Assembly (NCBI RefSeq): GCF_005239225.2 | Contig: NC_133292.1 | Location: 8,528,985-8,592,984 of the forward strand | Reading direction: 5' to 3' | Origin: Populus alba | Taxonomy: Eukaryota; Streptophyta; Magnoliopsida; Malpighiales; Salicaceae | DNA: 64,000 bases | Shown here: positions 10,871 to 22,746 of the stretch, piece after piece | How positions within the stretch are numbered: the stretch's first letter is position 1 | Layout: the number at the start of each line of letters is the position of its first letter | Translations under genes and position numbers: made by a program | The notes under the pieces: generated by a model | The model's database searches: none | The model's input: only the letters and a program-made list of their open reading frames with translations | What the model was told of the DNA's origin: nothing

Positions 10871-12479
10871 GAAAAGGTTGCGTTTCACTATTCGAAAGCA
10901 TGTGATGATTTGAATTATTGATCATGTGCAGCCAGGCCACCCTTGGTTCATAGTATAGGGGACCATCTTGGCTGATCTTTGGAAAGTGAAACTTCCAATC
11001 AGATTGGCAAATACTTAAAGCAAAGAGAACGATTTCTAATAATGGACAGGCGGCAACATCAACGGGGATCGAGATATGGAGCTGACCGTGAGCTCGAAAG
11101 AAGTGCGAGTTAAGTTTTGGTTAAAGAAACTAAGAGGGCGATGGCCTGGGAATTTTGGATTGAATTCTCTGATCTCACCAGCACTTTTCAACAGTGAAAA
11201 TCTGGCAACCACTAAGATACTGATTTGTATAAGCAACTAAAATGAGAAAACTACAAGTAATGTGGTGGACCAACGTGAATCTAAGGGTTTGTGCAACGAT
11301 TTTACCTGGTACAGCGACACGATTATGGGAGATCAAAACTTGTAGTGCTAGCTAAATTCTTTTGTTTTCTTTCCCATTTTCTACCGACTTTTAGGAGCCA
11401 GCCCGTGACCACCAAAGTATGAAAACATTAGCCGGCTATCTTCTTTTGAAAACTCACCCTAGGATTACCTGAATTTTTGTAGTTTAGTCAAGACTTTAGG
11501 CCATCGAGACTGTTGTTGCTTGATATTTAGACATTATAGCTGACGGGGAAGAAAGTTTTCTAATTACTTTGCTTTCCTGGTTGATTTGGGGGGACGTATC
11601 GGATTCTGCGTGGCTCATTCATGTTTTAGGCTAGCATGATTTTTAATCGAATTGCTTAAGACAACGAACAGATAGTTTGCCGTATAATTAAGTTAGCTAG
11701 CACCATGGACGCTTCTTCATTGCTAAATTGTCAAGTCGGAGGACCAAAACAAGATAAATGGAGAGTTGAAACCCTAATTAGAAAAATCAAGAATATATAT
11801 GTAGTGGTATCTTGATAAGATTGCTGACAATTATCCTTTAATATTTGGTGAAACAATTGACGGAAGTTCCCGAAAAAGAAGAAAACCAGCTAAGACTAGT
11901 TAAATAATCGCACACTTCTCTGAGGAAACTTCTTAATTTCTAAGCCGAAAACGAAACGTTCCGAAAGATTTACGCGGTGGACCTTTTTTTTTAAACTGGG
12001 AAAGGCATTTATAAAAGCTAGCTAGTTAGTACAAGACATCCTTTTCTCTCCTTGATTCAAATTTTAAAACTAATATTCCAGTGAATTTATTTATTTTTTC
12101 TAAATATACCAGAAAAAACATAAAAAAAAAAAATATTAATTTCTCTAAAATATTATTCATCCCCCACGCACGTGCCTTTTTAAGGGGTCAACTTGGAACT
12201 ATATTCAAACCGTGTAAGACCTGTCAGAAAACTACAGGTTTATATGAGCAGCAGAAAGTTTGGACTCCAGCGATGTTTTGCAGACAGACGACGGGGGGGT
12301 GTTCCTGGCCCTGGGACTGAATTATTTCCAGCAGGTTACGTCAAGATTTATTGTTCTCTATAAATACGTTTTAAGGAGATTAGTCTTTAATAATTGTCTA
12401 TATTACACCTACAATTAAAAAAAAAATTAAAAAATCAATTAAACAAAAAAAATAATTAAAAAAGCCAAATCATAAAAAA

Positions 12480-12700
12480 AAAACCAATTAAAATTTTAAA
12501 AAAACTGATTGATTCGATTAGTTTTAGTTTTATAAACTTGAAATCAAAAAAACTAAACTGAACCCAAACAAAAAAAAAACGAGCAAACTAGAAAAAAAAC
12601 TAAGTCAAATCGAAAAAAACCGAGCTAAATCGAAAAAAATAGTCAACCTTTAAACCGGTTTTTTGAAACCGGTAAGTTCGATTTTTTTTTTTTAAAAAAA
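12480..12700. repeat. Degenerate AT-rich repeat with ~20-bp internal periodicity
   Basis: Units of the type 'g(c/t)aaa(t/c)cgaaaaaaa' recur at about 20-bp spacing between roughly 12580 and 12645, followed by the palindromic aaccggtttt...aaaccggt. This composition is typical of unclassified dispersed plant repeats. Confidence 0.5.
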
Positions 12701-13786
12701 TTTCTATTCAATTATTTTTTTTTTATAAAAAATCAAACCGAATAAAAAATAATCATCTCCTAATTACAATTATCACATGCCAATCCTCATCATGAAATTC
12801 AAATTAATTAATGTGCGTTTAATAAAGTTAATTGATATTTTTACTTGATGAAAAAGGGCAAACAAAAAAACACATATGTCCTCTAACTACAACACAATGC
12901 TCAATGGGGCCTCCTAGCTAAAACATTCCTAATTGGGTCACCTGTCTATTGGATATACCCAATTAGCCCTGGCCTTAGTATTTATAATACGTAAAAATGA
13001 GGATCTATTTGTCTTGAGACAATGATATTTTTTTCATGAATTTTATTAGAAAGGTTGATTGGGTAATGCAATTTTTGTCATTTTGAGGATTCAATTGAGA
13101 ATCACATGATATTTGGGGGTCGAATTGAGATTGTTAGATACTGCCACCAAATATCTTGGAATTATTTCACTTTTTAAATTAAAGCTCCAAGTCATCGGGG
13201 AGAATAAAAGTGGGGAGGCAGTGTTCCCCCCCCCCCCCTCTTTTTAGTTAGCAGGAAGTTTAAGAACCATGACTATTTGTCAATTATGGTTCGAACAATA
13301 TATGGATTTTCTTATTTTTAATTAGTTTTAAAAATCTCCCAGGGCATCAGTAGGCGGTTGCTTGTTGCACCGGGATTATATTAGAGCTCTATCGCACTAA
13401 TTGCCCAAGATAAATTATGATTTAACTATTAATATATATATTATTTATAAATTATTTAATATAATTTTTAATGGTGAGATATTTTCATTTTTTTTTAAAT
13501 TGACATATGAAAATGTTTTTTTTTCTTATATATATGGTGATTGAAAATTATTTTACATTAAAGCTTATTTTGAATGTTGCCAATATTTTTCTTTGAAAAT
13601 TAAAGAAAAAAAGTTTGATAGATATTAGAATCTGGATTCCTTAGAGTTTGAATCTAAATCTATGATTTAAAAACACAATTTAAATATATAAATATCAGAT
13701 TTAGTTTGCTTATTAAACAAATCATGTTTGGATGTATTATAATCTTGTATAAATCTAACCAGTGTTTGACACTACGGCTTGGAAGG

Positions 13787-13985
13787 TGTTTTTAAAAAAA
13801 TTTAAATATATTTTTTTTTACTTTAAATTAATATATTTATGATGTTTTTAGATTATTTTGATATATCAATATCAAAAATGATTTTTAAAAAAAAATAAAA
13901 ATATTATTTTAATATATTTTAAAATAAAAAACATTTTAAAAAAATAATGTTACTACATTTTCAAACACTTAACAACTCTAGCTAT
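13787..13985 (+). repeat. AT-rich dispersed repeat, copy 1
   Basis: Carries the recurrent string order taaattaat ... gtttttagattattttgat ... atcaaaaa ... ttattttaatatatttt, which reappears at 14950, 30822, 31001 and, inverted, at 45475, 55375 and elsewhere. About 200 bp, non-coding. Confidence 0.65.
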
Positions 13986-14034
13986 TTCTGAAGGTTATTG
14001 TGAGGCTAACAGCAACCAAAATAGAAAATAACTG

Positions 14035-14035
<1 letters not shown>

Positions 14036-14072
<37 letters not shown>
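14036..14072. repeat. (AT)n microsatellite
   Basis: About 18 AT units, uninterrupted. Confidence 0.95.
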
Positions 14073-14078
<6 letters not shown>

Positions 14079-14949
14079 CTAGAAATATGTTTTTTTTTCC
14101 CTGAGAAAGAGGAGAGACGGTAACACGTGCATTAAGGTTACCAATTGATCGTTCCATCAAACAAAAATGCTAACGATCCATTGTAAAATGGAAGAGCCCT
14201 AGCTATAGGGAAAGTGAATGCTGTAGAGTGTAGATCATGAATATAAACGGTTAGCAAGGTTTTTAATTTCTCATCTTTATGGAAGTAGTCCTTTTTTTAT
14301 CTTTAAGTGAGTGTTTAATAACTGATACAATATTGTGATTTTATAAAAGTATTTTTCAATTAAAAATATTTTTTAAATATATTTTTTTATATTGTTACAT
14401 TAACATATTAAAATTATTAAAAAATATCTAAAAATTATTTAAAAAAAAATATATCTAAAATATATCTAAATATATCTAAAATTAAAATTAACTGCCGGGC
14501 TGCTGTGCACGTGCTAATGATGCCTTGTCAACTCCCTACATATGAGCCTATCCTGTCAAATCCTGAGCTCACTAGGATTTTGCATGATTTAACAACGGTG
14601 TGCTTCGTGACCTAACTTGGATTCGAATGTCAAAGAATTGGGTGAGAGCCCATCACATATTTCTTACAATGGAAATCAAGACAGCAAACAATTGCCGGCC
14701 CCTGGTGTATCTATCTTAGGAAAACTTCCAATTTTGATGGAGAGCGAAAAACTAAAATATCCATATCTTGTGTGATGAAACTAGTGATTGTTTTTCTTTG
14801 TCATTTAATCTTCTTGGGGCCAAATTAAAGCAAGATATGGAATTCTAAAAATCTGTCACTTAGCACGATAAACAAGCAAATAATTAGTTTCTAATGTCCC
14901 TTTCAGTGGAGTTAATTTGATACCAAAACCAGGGAATGATAATGATGTG

Positions 14950-15185
14950 TTTTTTGAAATGAAAAAAAAAAATATTTTTGTGTTTTAAAAACAGTTTTTG
15001 AAAAAATTTTAATTTTTTTTTTCTTTACTTTAAATTAATTTTTTTTTTAATGTTTTTAGATCATTTTGATGTAATGATTTTAAAAATAATTTTTCTTAAA
15101 AAAAATATTATTTTAATATATTTCTAAGTAAAAAAATATTTTAAAAAAATAATCACAATTATATTTTTTAAATAGGCTCAAAACA
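14950..15185 (+). repeat. AT-rich dispersed repeat, copy 2
   Basis: Same order of shared strings as copy 1: taaattaatttt, then tttttagatcattttgatg, then tattattttaatatatttc. Confidence 0.65.
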
Positions 15186-15961
15186 ATTAGCATTGTTAGG
15201 TGTAGCCAAAAAATGGTTTGATTATTCCAATATGGCTTTAAAAATTGGTGCGGCTTTTATTTTAGAATTGGTACAAGAAATAAAGAAAAAGAATATAAAC
15301 TCGTCAGGTTGGCTCATCTATTTGAGTTTCATAAAATTTAAAAGTTATTGGAGGTTTAAATAATTATTTATTATATGATCTGTGTGATTAGTCGAGGTAT
15401 AAATAAATTGTTCAAATATCTATATTAATAATAATAAAAAAATTAAATATGAAATTAATTAGAACAGGGGTTGAGAAAAACACCTTTGCGAAATCCAAAA
15501 ACTTAATGAAAGTAAGTACTGCTCTATGAAAAATTATATGTCAGCACAGCTAATTAATGCATGAAAATGATCTTTAGAGAAGAAAGATTATTAGAAAAAG
15601 ACAGACGATTTGGAGAATTTATGTGCCCAAAAAAGATGAGAAAAGAACTGGTCGTCATGCTTTGCATGGGTTTGGTCCCCCACCGGAAGGCTTGAGATTG
15701 CAAACATGTTAGAATTACGAGGACCGTCGGCCAGCCAAGAAAATTGACATTGCCTTTGCTTTCTGTTGAAAATTGGCAAATTCACAAGTCATATATATGA
15801 TACGGTGCCTTTGAAGTTGGACTAACTACATTCCTCCCTATGGCCTCCTAAATCCCGACCATCTTGGATTCTTCAAAATTCTTTAATTTTTTTGTGGAAA
15901 GAGAGAAAAAATCACATGGGATCTTGCTTTAGAGCAAGGAGGGCCTAACTTACCTTCAATG

Positions 15962-15970
15962 CTATAAAAG
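15962..15970 (+). promoter_or_regulatory. TATA box of the second PIP gene
   Basis: ctataaaag lies about 85 bp upstream of the ATG. The predicted start near 15995 places the (AT)n run at 16014-16040 inside the 5' untranslated region. Confidence 0.65.
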
Positions 15971-16009
15971 CACCACTGCAACAAGCATTATTAACATTTG
16001 AATCTTTTG

Positions 16010-16013
<4 letters not shown>

Positions 16014-16040
<27 letters not shown>
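16014..16040. repeat. (AT)n microsatellite in the probable PIP 5' UTR
   Basis: About 13 AT units ending 9 bases before the start codon at 16050. Length variation here would change the leader of the mRNA. Confidence 0.9.
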
Positions 16041-16049
16041 CACTTAAAG

Positions 16050-16331
16050 ATGGCTAGAGAACTGAGATCTCTTTGTTTTGTTGTTCTTCTACTCCTCTGC
16101 CTGAGCATTGTTGTTTCCCAATCCGAAGCTCGGCATCTGAAGGTGGCTACCTCTTTCAAGAAGATGGAGTATTCCTTCACTAAATTAGCCCCTCGAGGCA
16201 TTAAGCAATCCGGGCCAAGCCCGGGCGGTCCAGGCCACAGATCAGGAAATGCTCAACTTCTTGGACCGACTAAACACTCCGGTCCGAGCCCCGGCGTAGG
16301 ACACAGATACTCTATAGGCATGCACTACTAG
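16050..16331 (+). CDS. Secreted peptide precursor, PIP/PIPL (PAMP-induced peptide-like) family, two motifs
   Basis: Single exon, 93 residues. A signal peptide covers about 1-27 (hydrophobic VVLLLLCLSIVV, likely cleavage after SEA). A variable linker is followed by two SGPSPGxGH-type motifs: 54-63 (SGPSPGGPGH, one extra Gly) and 77-85 (SGPSPGVGH, canonical). Each motif follows a basic residue and Gln or His. Family knowledge: the precursors are secreted and cut to short peptides near the C-terminus that act as immune or stress signals in the apoplast. It faces away from the related gene at 10379-10693, about 5.4 kb off, so the pair is probably an old inverted duplication. Its motifs are better preserved than those of the partner. 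The exact family member cannot be named. Confidence 0.9.
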   Translation: MARELRSLCFVVLLLLCLSIVVSQSEARHLKVATSFKKMEYSFTKLAPRGIKQSGPSPGGPGHRSGNAQLLGPTKHSGPSPGVGHRYSIGMHY

Positions 16332-17460
16332 CGGCTAGCAACATTGCCGATCTTTTTCGTTATTGTTTTTTTCAAATCTGTTGGCTTTAAATTGGATGTA
16401 CAGTCATCTTTTTACATGTTTAGAGATTCTGATCCTCGTAAGATTGGATGCTGCATGCTTTTCTTACATCTCTGCAGAAGTGAATAGCTAGCTATTACTA
16501 GAGCGCTGTAAGATTTTCTTTCCCGGTTCAAATAATGTGACATAGAACGATATTCTGAGATGTTAATTATCCCGCGCCCTTTAAAGGAAGTAATGTTTTT
16601 CCACGAGAATATATATTTGATTTCTTTTTATCTTTTAAATTTACTGAGAGGTCTTTGTTTCTCCATTAATTCAAGAGCCTAATTATCGAAAAATAAGAGG
16701 GGCAATGGTTCTTTTATGATATTAAGTGCACCCCCTCATCATTTCAGCATCAGAAAAGGACAAAGCAAGCCGGAGCAGGCACGCAAGTGGCAGATGGCGG
16801 ACATGCCCCCTGGATGATCCAATAGGCTTGTCGATGTAGAACTCTCATGCATTAATAAACAGAAAACCATCAATCTACCCAAGTGGAGAGACTTTTTTGA
16901 CTGATAAAGAGACTTCCAATTTGAATTCATTGAACCGTTAATCCCCTGCCTTGGTTTATAAAAAAAATTAAATTTTTAGAAAACACGCGATTATAATTGC
17001 GTTTTCAAGTACTGCCTCAATGCACCTGGTGAAAGGATTTTTAAGGTAAAAGTTTTATCAATGGAATAATTAGAAATATTTAGAGGTTTTGGCTTGAATT
17101 TACCTTTTATATTATTTTTCTAATTCAAATTTAAGAAATGTTTTAGGAAAAAAATAAAAAAACTGGCCAAAAAAAAAACATATTGTCAATTAATTTTTTA
17201 CAAAAAACGAAAAAACGAAAAAAATATATAAAATCTAAAGTAACTGAGAACCTTAAAATTTCTTCTTAATAAAATACCCGAAAACTAGTTGATGATAAAT
17301 TTATTTATTTTGAAAAAGAAAAGGGGGGGGGGGGAATTAGAGTACAATGGTTGCGGCCACAAGACAAATGGGCTCTTAAATAGCTAACTCTTAATCCTTA
17401 TTTAGTTCTGGTGGGTGTTTTTGGATCCTTACAAGGCTTAGACCAGTTTTCTAAAAACAA
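16332..17460. other. Intergenic sequence
   Basis: The first part is probably 3' UTR of the PIP gene. The rest is AT-rich, with a 12-base G run at 17323-17334. No gene is seen. Confidence 0.5.
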
Positions 17461-17479
17461 TCAACAGAGCCCAAGCCCA
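17369..17479. promoter_or_regulatory. Three site II (TGGGCY) elements upstream of the pseudouridine synthase
   Basis: TGGGCT lies at 17369-17374 on the plus strand, and its complement AGCCCA occurs twice in tandem at 17468-17473 and 17474-17479, 65-75 bp before the ATG. Clusters of site II elements are known TCP-bound promoter features of nuclear genes for mitochondrial and ribosomal proteins, which suits this gene. Confidence 0.5.
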
Positions 17480-17543
17480 TTTGTATATTAAAACCCTTCC
17501 TCTCCCCCTCCAACAATCAAATCACCAAAAACCACGAATTCGC

Positions 17544-20500
17544 ATGATGATGGTGTACCCCGCGCTCCTCGGCCGTCTCCTCCTCCAACCATCACGGTCA
17601 ATCTCCTCACTCCGTGCAACCAAACCGTCCATCACAACCGTCCGCGTACTCCAATCTCAGTACAGCACCAGCACCAAAAGCCAAAATCATTATGAGAATG
17701 ACAAGAGAGGGAAATGGTTCACTTTACCTCCTTACACTTCGACTATCAATGGCAGCGTTTTGGGAAAAGCGCTTTCTGCAAGAATCCCCGCAGAATCAGC
17801 TTCCGAAACGACAGCTCTTAAGTGGGTTCTTCGTTGTTGCCCTGAACTCCCTAGAAACCTTGTACAAAAGCTGTTTCGCTTAAGACAGGTTTGAGGTTTT
17901 CTTTCTTGAGCTCTTAATACGCATCTGTGTCCCCCCCCCCCCGAACTTCACCTTAAAAAACAATGGCTGTGGACTTAAAGTTTCAATCAGCTGAAATGTT
18001 GTAATTTTTGGATTTTTTTCAGAAAGGTCTTTGTTGCTGAAACTGAATTGTAATTTGAAACAACTTAAGTAAAAGGCCAAGTGGAGGATGACTGATTTGT
18101 CATGGTGTGTGTGGTTACAGGTACGAAGAGAGACCTCTGTCATGGAAAGCTGTAATCTTGGTGATCAAGGACAGGAACATCGCCTTAAAAGAGTCAGAAA
18201 TTACCCTAGTGGATTTGATTAAATTTTTAAAATAGCATTTCTCATGATTAGAACTGTTTGATTTTCATTTTAGGAATGCATTAAAAGAATTGTTTGTTTT
18301 TTTTATTGTTTTGTTATGATTGCTGTCTTTGATATTTGAAATTACTGAAAGGTGGCAGCTAAGGATTCGATGGATGTAGGAGATAGAATTTTTCTTCCTA
18401 TTAGTGTCAAAGCGTTACCCGCTGAGAAACAAGACTGTCATTGCAGTGAAGAAGAAATAAACTTTATTCGTGGCCTTGAGCTGTATAAGGTTATTGACAT
18501 AAATTCTGCTGTTTTGTCAAAAACATATGCTTCCTATTTTTAAATGTGGACCCAACGCGCTTTTTTGTTGTTAGGATGCTGCAATCATTGTTGTGAATAA
18601 ACCTCCCGGAATGCCTGTTCAGGTGACCTAGAGAATGTCTGCTCCTCCAGGGCCTCTTTATGTCGTGTCGGATCAGTAGCGGCAAAAGTTTAACTCTGTT
18701 TGTCTTCAATTACTTTGGACAGGGTGGCATTGGCATCAAAAGAAGTTTAGATGAATTGTCAGCTAGTTGTTTTAGTTCTGACTACTCAGAACCCCCTCGG
18801 CTGGTGAGTTTCTGGTGAATTCATGCTGTTTAATTTCAGTTACTCCAGTACCACTTCTTGTACAGGTACACTCTACTTGCTAAAAATATTCCTTGTGGCC
18901 ATCATAAAAGCTATTGAATATTTCATGTAACTGATCTGAGGCAATTTCCCAGAAAGCAGCATGGAGTAAAAATGATATATTTAGTGGAGTATTTTTTTCT
19001 GTGTAAAAGTTAGTGGTCCTCGTTTCCTTGTAGCAGTTAGCTAAGCAGAGTGCTCTCCCCTTTTGTTCATATGTTGCCTTACAACAAATATTTCCATGAA
19101 ATCATTGTGTTTATCAGGTTCATAGACTTGACAGAGATTGCAGCGGTATCTTGGTGATGGGAAGGACACAAACAAGTGCGACAGTTTTGCATGCCATCTT
19201 CCGGGAGAAAACTCTTGCAGCATCAAATGATGTATTGTCTACTGTATTGCATTTCCTGTCTCTACTCTCCCTTTTATTTTAGTCTATAAATGCCCTTTAG
19301 AAGTGGAAAATTGCTATGTCCATCCCAGTTTCAGGCTAACAATATTTATCTTCTCTTTTAAGGATGTGGGTGACAAAAGAAGAATCCTGCAAAGAAAATA
19401 CTGGGCACTTGTCATTGGTTCTCCAAGACGTCCAAAGGGATTAATTTCAGCTCCATTGGGAAAGGTTAGAATAAGTTTAATGCTTAACACCATTAATCAG
19501 AAGCCTATGGTTTTTTCAATATCATATTGAAATCTTTGTGCTCTGATTGCTCCTAGGTGGTTGTGGACAATGGAAAATCTGATCGAATAACAGTGGTTGA
19601 GAATTCACAAAACTTGTCTTCTCAGCATGCAGTTACACAGTACAGAGTAATTGAATCATCTCATGGTTAGCACGTAACTTCTCTGACACATCCATTACAT
19701 GTGAATTTTTTAATAATATATGTCTAGTTTTGTATCAATATAGCTTGATGATGTAATGTGTCAGGAAGATGAGATTTATATTGACACACATGTTTTTTTC
19801 TTTTCTATTGATAATTTGCTAGTGAAAAGAATTAAACAGACCCATTAGATGTTACGTTCAGCTAAATAAGCTACCAATCATTTATACATTTAACCTGATT
19901 TAGATATTTCATGGATATCCAAATTGATCATTGTACATAGAAATCATTCATGAATATCTTCTTTTCTGCTCAAATATGTAGTTAAAACATGATCTCTGGG
20001 CAAATCTCTTTAACTGAATTTGTCTAAGAGCCATATATCTCTAATGCTAGCATTTAATGAATGTGTAATTAATGGATGTTCTGGTTCTGAATTTTAGGGG
20101 GCTGTGAACGGTATGCGGGCAGTGTTTTAGGGGTTTCAGGCTGAAACTTTGGTAGTTAATTGTTGTAGGATTGATTAGGTACGTGTGGGAAGTTGTTTAG
20201 GGAGTTTTAGTGAGCGTTTTGCTGCTAGATGTGCTGTTTGTTTGCTGGAAATTGTAGAAAGATGTAGGATGGTTTTTAGGAGTTACACCAAGGAGGAGAG
20301 CATGACCTTGTTTGCTAGAAATTCACTGAACTTATTACATCTCTCTTTTAAAGCATTTGATGAGAGCATAATCTTGCCAGCCAAAGAAAATTCCACTTAC
20401 TGTTTCTTGTGCTTGTCCTGGATTGTTTTTAGTCTTTTATGTCTTGTGTCTGTTTTCTCCATTTTCCTTGGGTTAATTGCAATAGAACATTTATTTGAGA

Positions 20501-21107
20501 GTTTTGGATCTTCTGGGTGCTCATTCTTAAGTTGTTCGTGTAATTTTTGGTTCATAGTCTTAATCTGTGGCTTAATGCAGGCTTCACATGGTTGGAGCTG
20601 TCCCCTCTCACTGGTAGAAAGCATCAGGTATGAAGCAGAATCAACACATGTCTTGATCTTTGATGTCTGCCTGTACCTCTGTCATCTTACTCCTGCTCGT
20701 TTTCCATGTCAATGATTTCTTTCAACCATTTCTGGTCACCATCACAGCTCCGTGTACACTGTGCTGAAGTGTTGGGGACGCCAATAGTTGGAGACTACAA
20801 ATACGCATGGCAAGCTCACAGGAATTGGAAACAGTTGCCATGGTCTAATATTGAAGATAACTCAAATGAGAAGTCCCCAAGTGAGAAAATACTCCCTTTC
20901 GCCCTTGATTTGGATAGTGGTAGCATCTCTGAAAAGCACCCCCGCCTTCATCTCCACTGCAAACAAATGGTTTTACCCGATGTATCTAAAGCTTTGCAAG
21001 ATGTGCAATTATCTTCAGACTATGACTTCTCGCAATTGGCTAGCCTCAAGTTTGATGCTCCCTTACCTCCATATATGAAAAAAAGTTGGGATATTTTGAG
21101 ACCATGA
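17544..21107 (+). CDS. RNA pseudouridine synthase, RluA family, organelle-targeted (RNA pseudouridine synthase 4-like)
   Basis: Ten exons join in frame to 471 residues: 17544-17888, 18121-18192, 18352-18489, 18575-18622, 18723-18803, 19118-19231, 19363-19464, 19557-19665, 20581-20627, 20748-21107. It isomerises selected uridines to pseudouridine in RNA. The first ~60 residues are rich in Arg and Ser without acidic residues, like a mitochondrial presequence. Motifs in order: an S4-like stretch around 105-145; [15 protein letters not shown] (186-200), RluA motif [10 protein letters not shown] (230-238) with catalytic Asp 233; and GRKHQLRVH, split across exons 9-10, the C-terminal RluA motif. 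Residue 236 is Cys where bacterial relatives usually have Thr. The second intron has the weak donor ga|gtcaga, but phase and family alignment support it. The ATG run at 17544 is preferred; the frame is open upstream but has no ATG. Confidence 0.9.
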
Positions 21108-22740
21108 ATCAGTTAAGAATCTTGCAAGCTTTGGGATCTTCATCTATAATGTGCCAACGTTTGAGGTCAAATAGTGAGCGAGAGAGAGAGAAAGAGGTAA
21201 AAAAATCATCTCAGTAGGTTGTCTCGTCAAAGCTTTGATGAATGGATGTTGAACCAGTCATCTCTAATTTGGGGTTTCCCTTCTTTCTTTCTTTTCCTGA
21301 AGTTGGTGACAGGTACTGAAAGCCTAATGAGATGCATCTCTCTCCTATTACTGCTGAAAGCAGATTTTGGTGGGGATAAGGAAGTAGTCTGGCCAAGGAG
21401 TCAGGCATTCAGCACATAATATCAGGGAGAATCGTTTTTCTTGCAAGGGAAGTTGGTTTGATTTCCAGCAGGAGGTAATTGCTGAAATGACAGGTTCTGA
21501 CAGCCAGGGAATGCATTTATTTCTGTAAAGAATTATCGAACGTGTTGCAGAGTGGGATGCAAATGATATTAAAGCATCTAGGAAAATGCCGTTGAGGTCA
21601 GATTTCTTGAGTTATGTTCTGATAGATGCAGGAGAGGAGAATAATATTCAATGAACGAAGAGATGCCAACAGTTAAATAAATACTGATAGATAATGTTTG
21701 ATTTTGGCTAAGCGTTTGCAAGTGTTTTTGGCTGAAATGCCTTTTCTTTTGTTTTCGTTCCTTTTGGCATCTTCCTAATAAAAATTTAAAACCATCAAAA
21801 AGCATCAAAAAATGCATCAATGTTTTTTCAGCCAAAAGACACTTCGCTGAAGCGCTCGCAGATGCATCGCCAATCACACTATATGTTCCTAGCTATATAA
21901 TTTATAAATTGAAAATCCTTTCTTGGTTCTGGAGTAATTCTAGGGATCAGACTCCCCAATTAAAGCACCACATAAGCATAAGCAATTAATTTGAATTTAT
22001 TTTTTTAAAAAATTAACTGTTATAATCCTCTGGCAATATTTGTAATTTTTAGAATCAAGCTGTGTATGAAACGGTACTTCTGTTCAAGAGAAAATCTTTC
22101 TGTTTTGTGAGGATGAGGGTTTTGTAAAGCACCAATTGAAATCATGTTACAAACTTCCTTTCCTGTTATACAAGGTTCCTCGTTGTAGTTCATATAGCCT
22201 AACGAGGTTTACAGTTGGTCATGTACAAAAGTCCTTTTCTTCCACGCCCATCCCTTGAGGGCCCCGGCGGGCGGAGAAGTTTCTATTAAGGTTAAAAGCT
22301 TGGAGAAAGCCCCATTTCGACTGTGACCAAGTAAAGGGAGGAATAGGAGAACATGGAGAGGTTTGGTGTAACAGGGTTTTGAAAGAAAGCATCGACACCA
22401 AGTGGGACAACCCTTTTGCATCTCTTTCTCCTTGTGCTGAATTAGGTATTTGATAATTTGTTCAGAAAATTGCTCGAGATTTCTTTGGCAAGTTCAAATT
22501 AAGGCGGCACCGACTCGCTGTCATCATAAGTTTTATCAAATGAATGATTTTAAACTATAGGTTAATCAGTGTTAATAATGGGAAAATAGTTCAATTTGTG
22601 CGCTGATTAACCTGTTAGAATATATATAAAAGTTATCAATTTCTGAATCTTAAATCACAGAAGAATTTTTCTAAAGTCGTCCACTTGTGCGCAGCTCTAT
22701 GACTAGGTGCATATATTAGAAACCAAAATTTAGGCACGCT
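21108..22740. other. Intergenic sequence with a small GC-richer island
   Basis: Begins with the 3' UTR of the pseudouridine synthase. Between about 22205 and 22440 the base composition rises and the sequence looks coding-like (a plus-strand frame reads RRAEKFLLRLKAWRKPHFDC with stops nearby), but I recognise no family. Possibly a gene remnant. Confidence 0.4.
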
Positions 22741-22746
22741 TAAAAC

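Larger units (their letters stand above)
10871..15950. other. Intergenic region between the two PIP genes
   Basis: No gene is supported across about 5 kb. It contains a decayed repeat with short periodic units (12480-12700), a 13-base C run (13226-13238), copies of the AT-rich dispersed repeat (13787-13985 and 14950-15185), and an (AT)n run (14036-14072). None of the short open frames shows a known motif. Confidence 0.5.

Noticed and set aside
20185..20715. 176-codon frame as an independent gene
   Set aside because: Lies across intron 8, exon 9 and intron 9 of the pseudouridine synthase in a non-matching phase; kept only as a low-interest finding.
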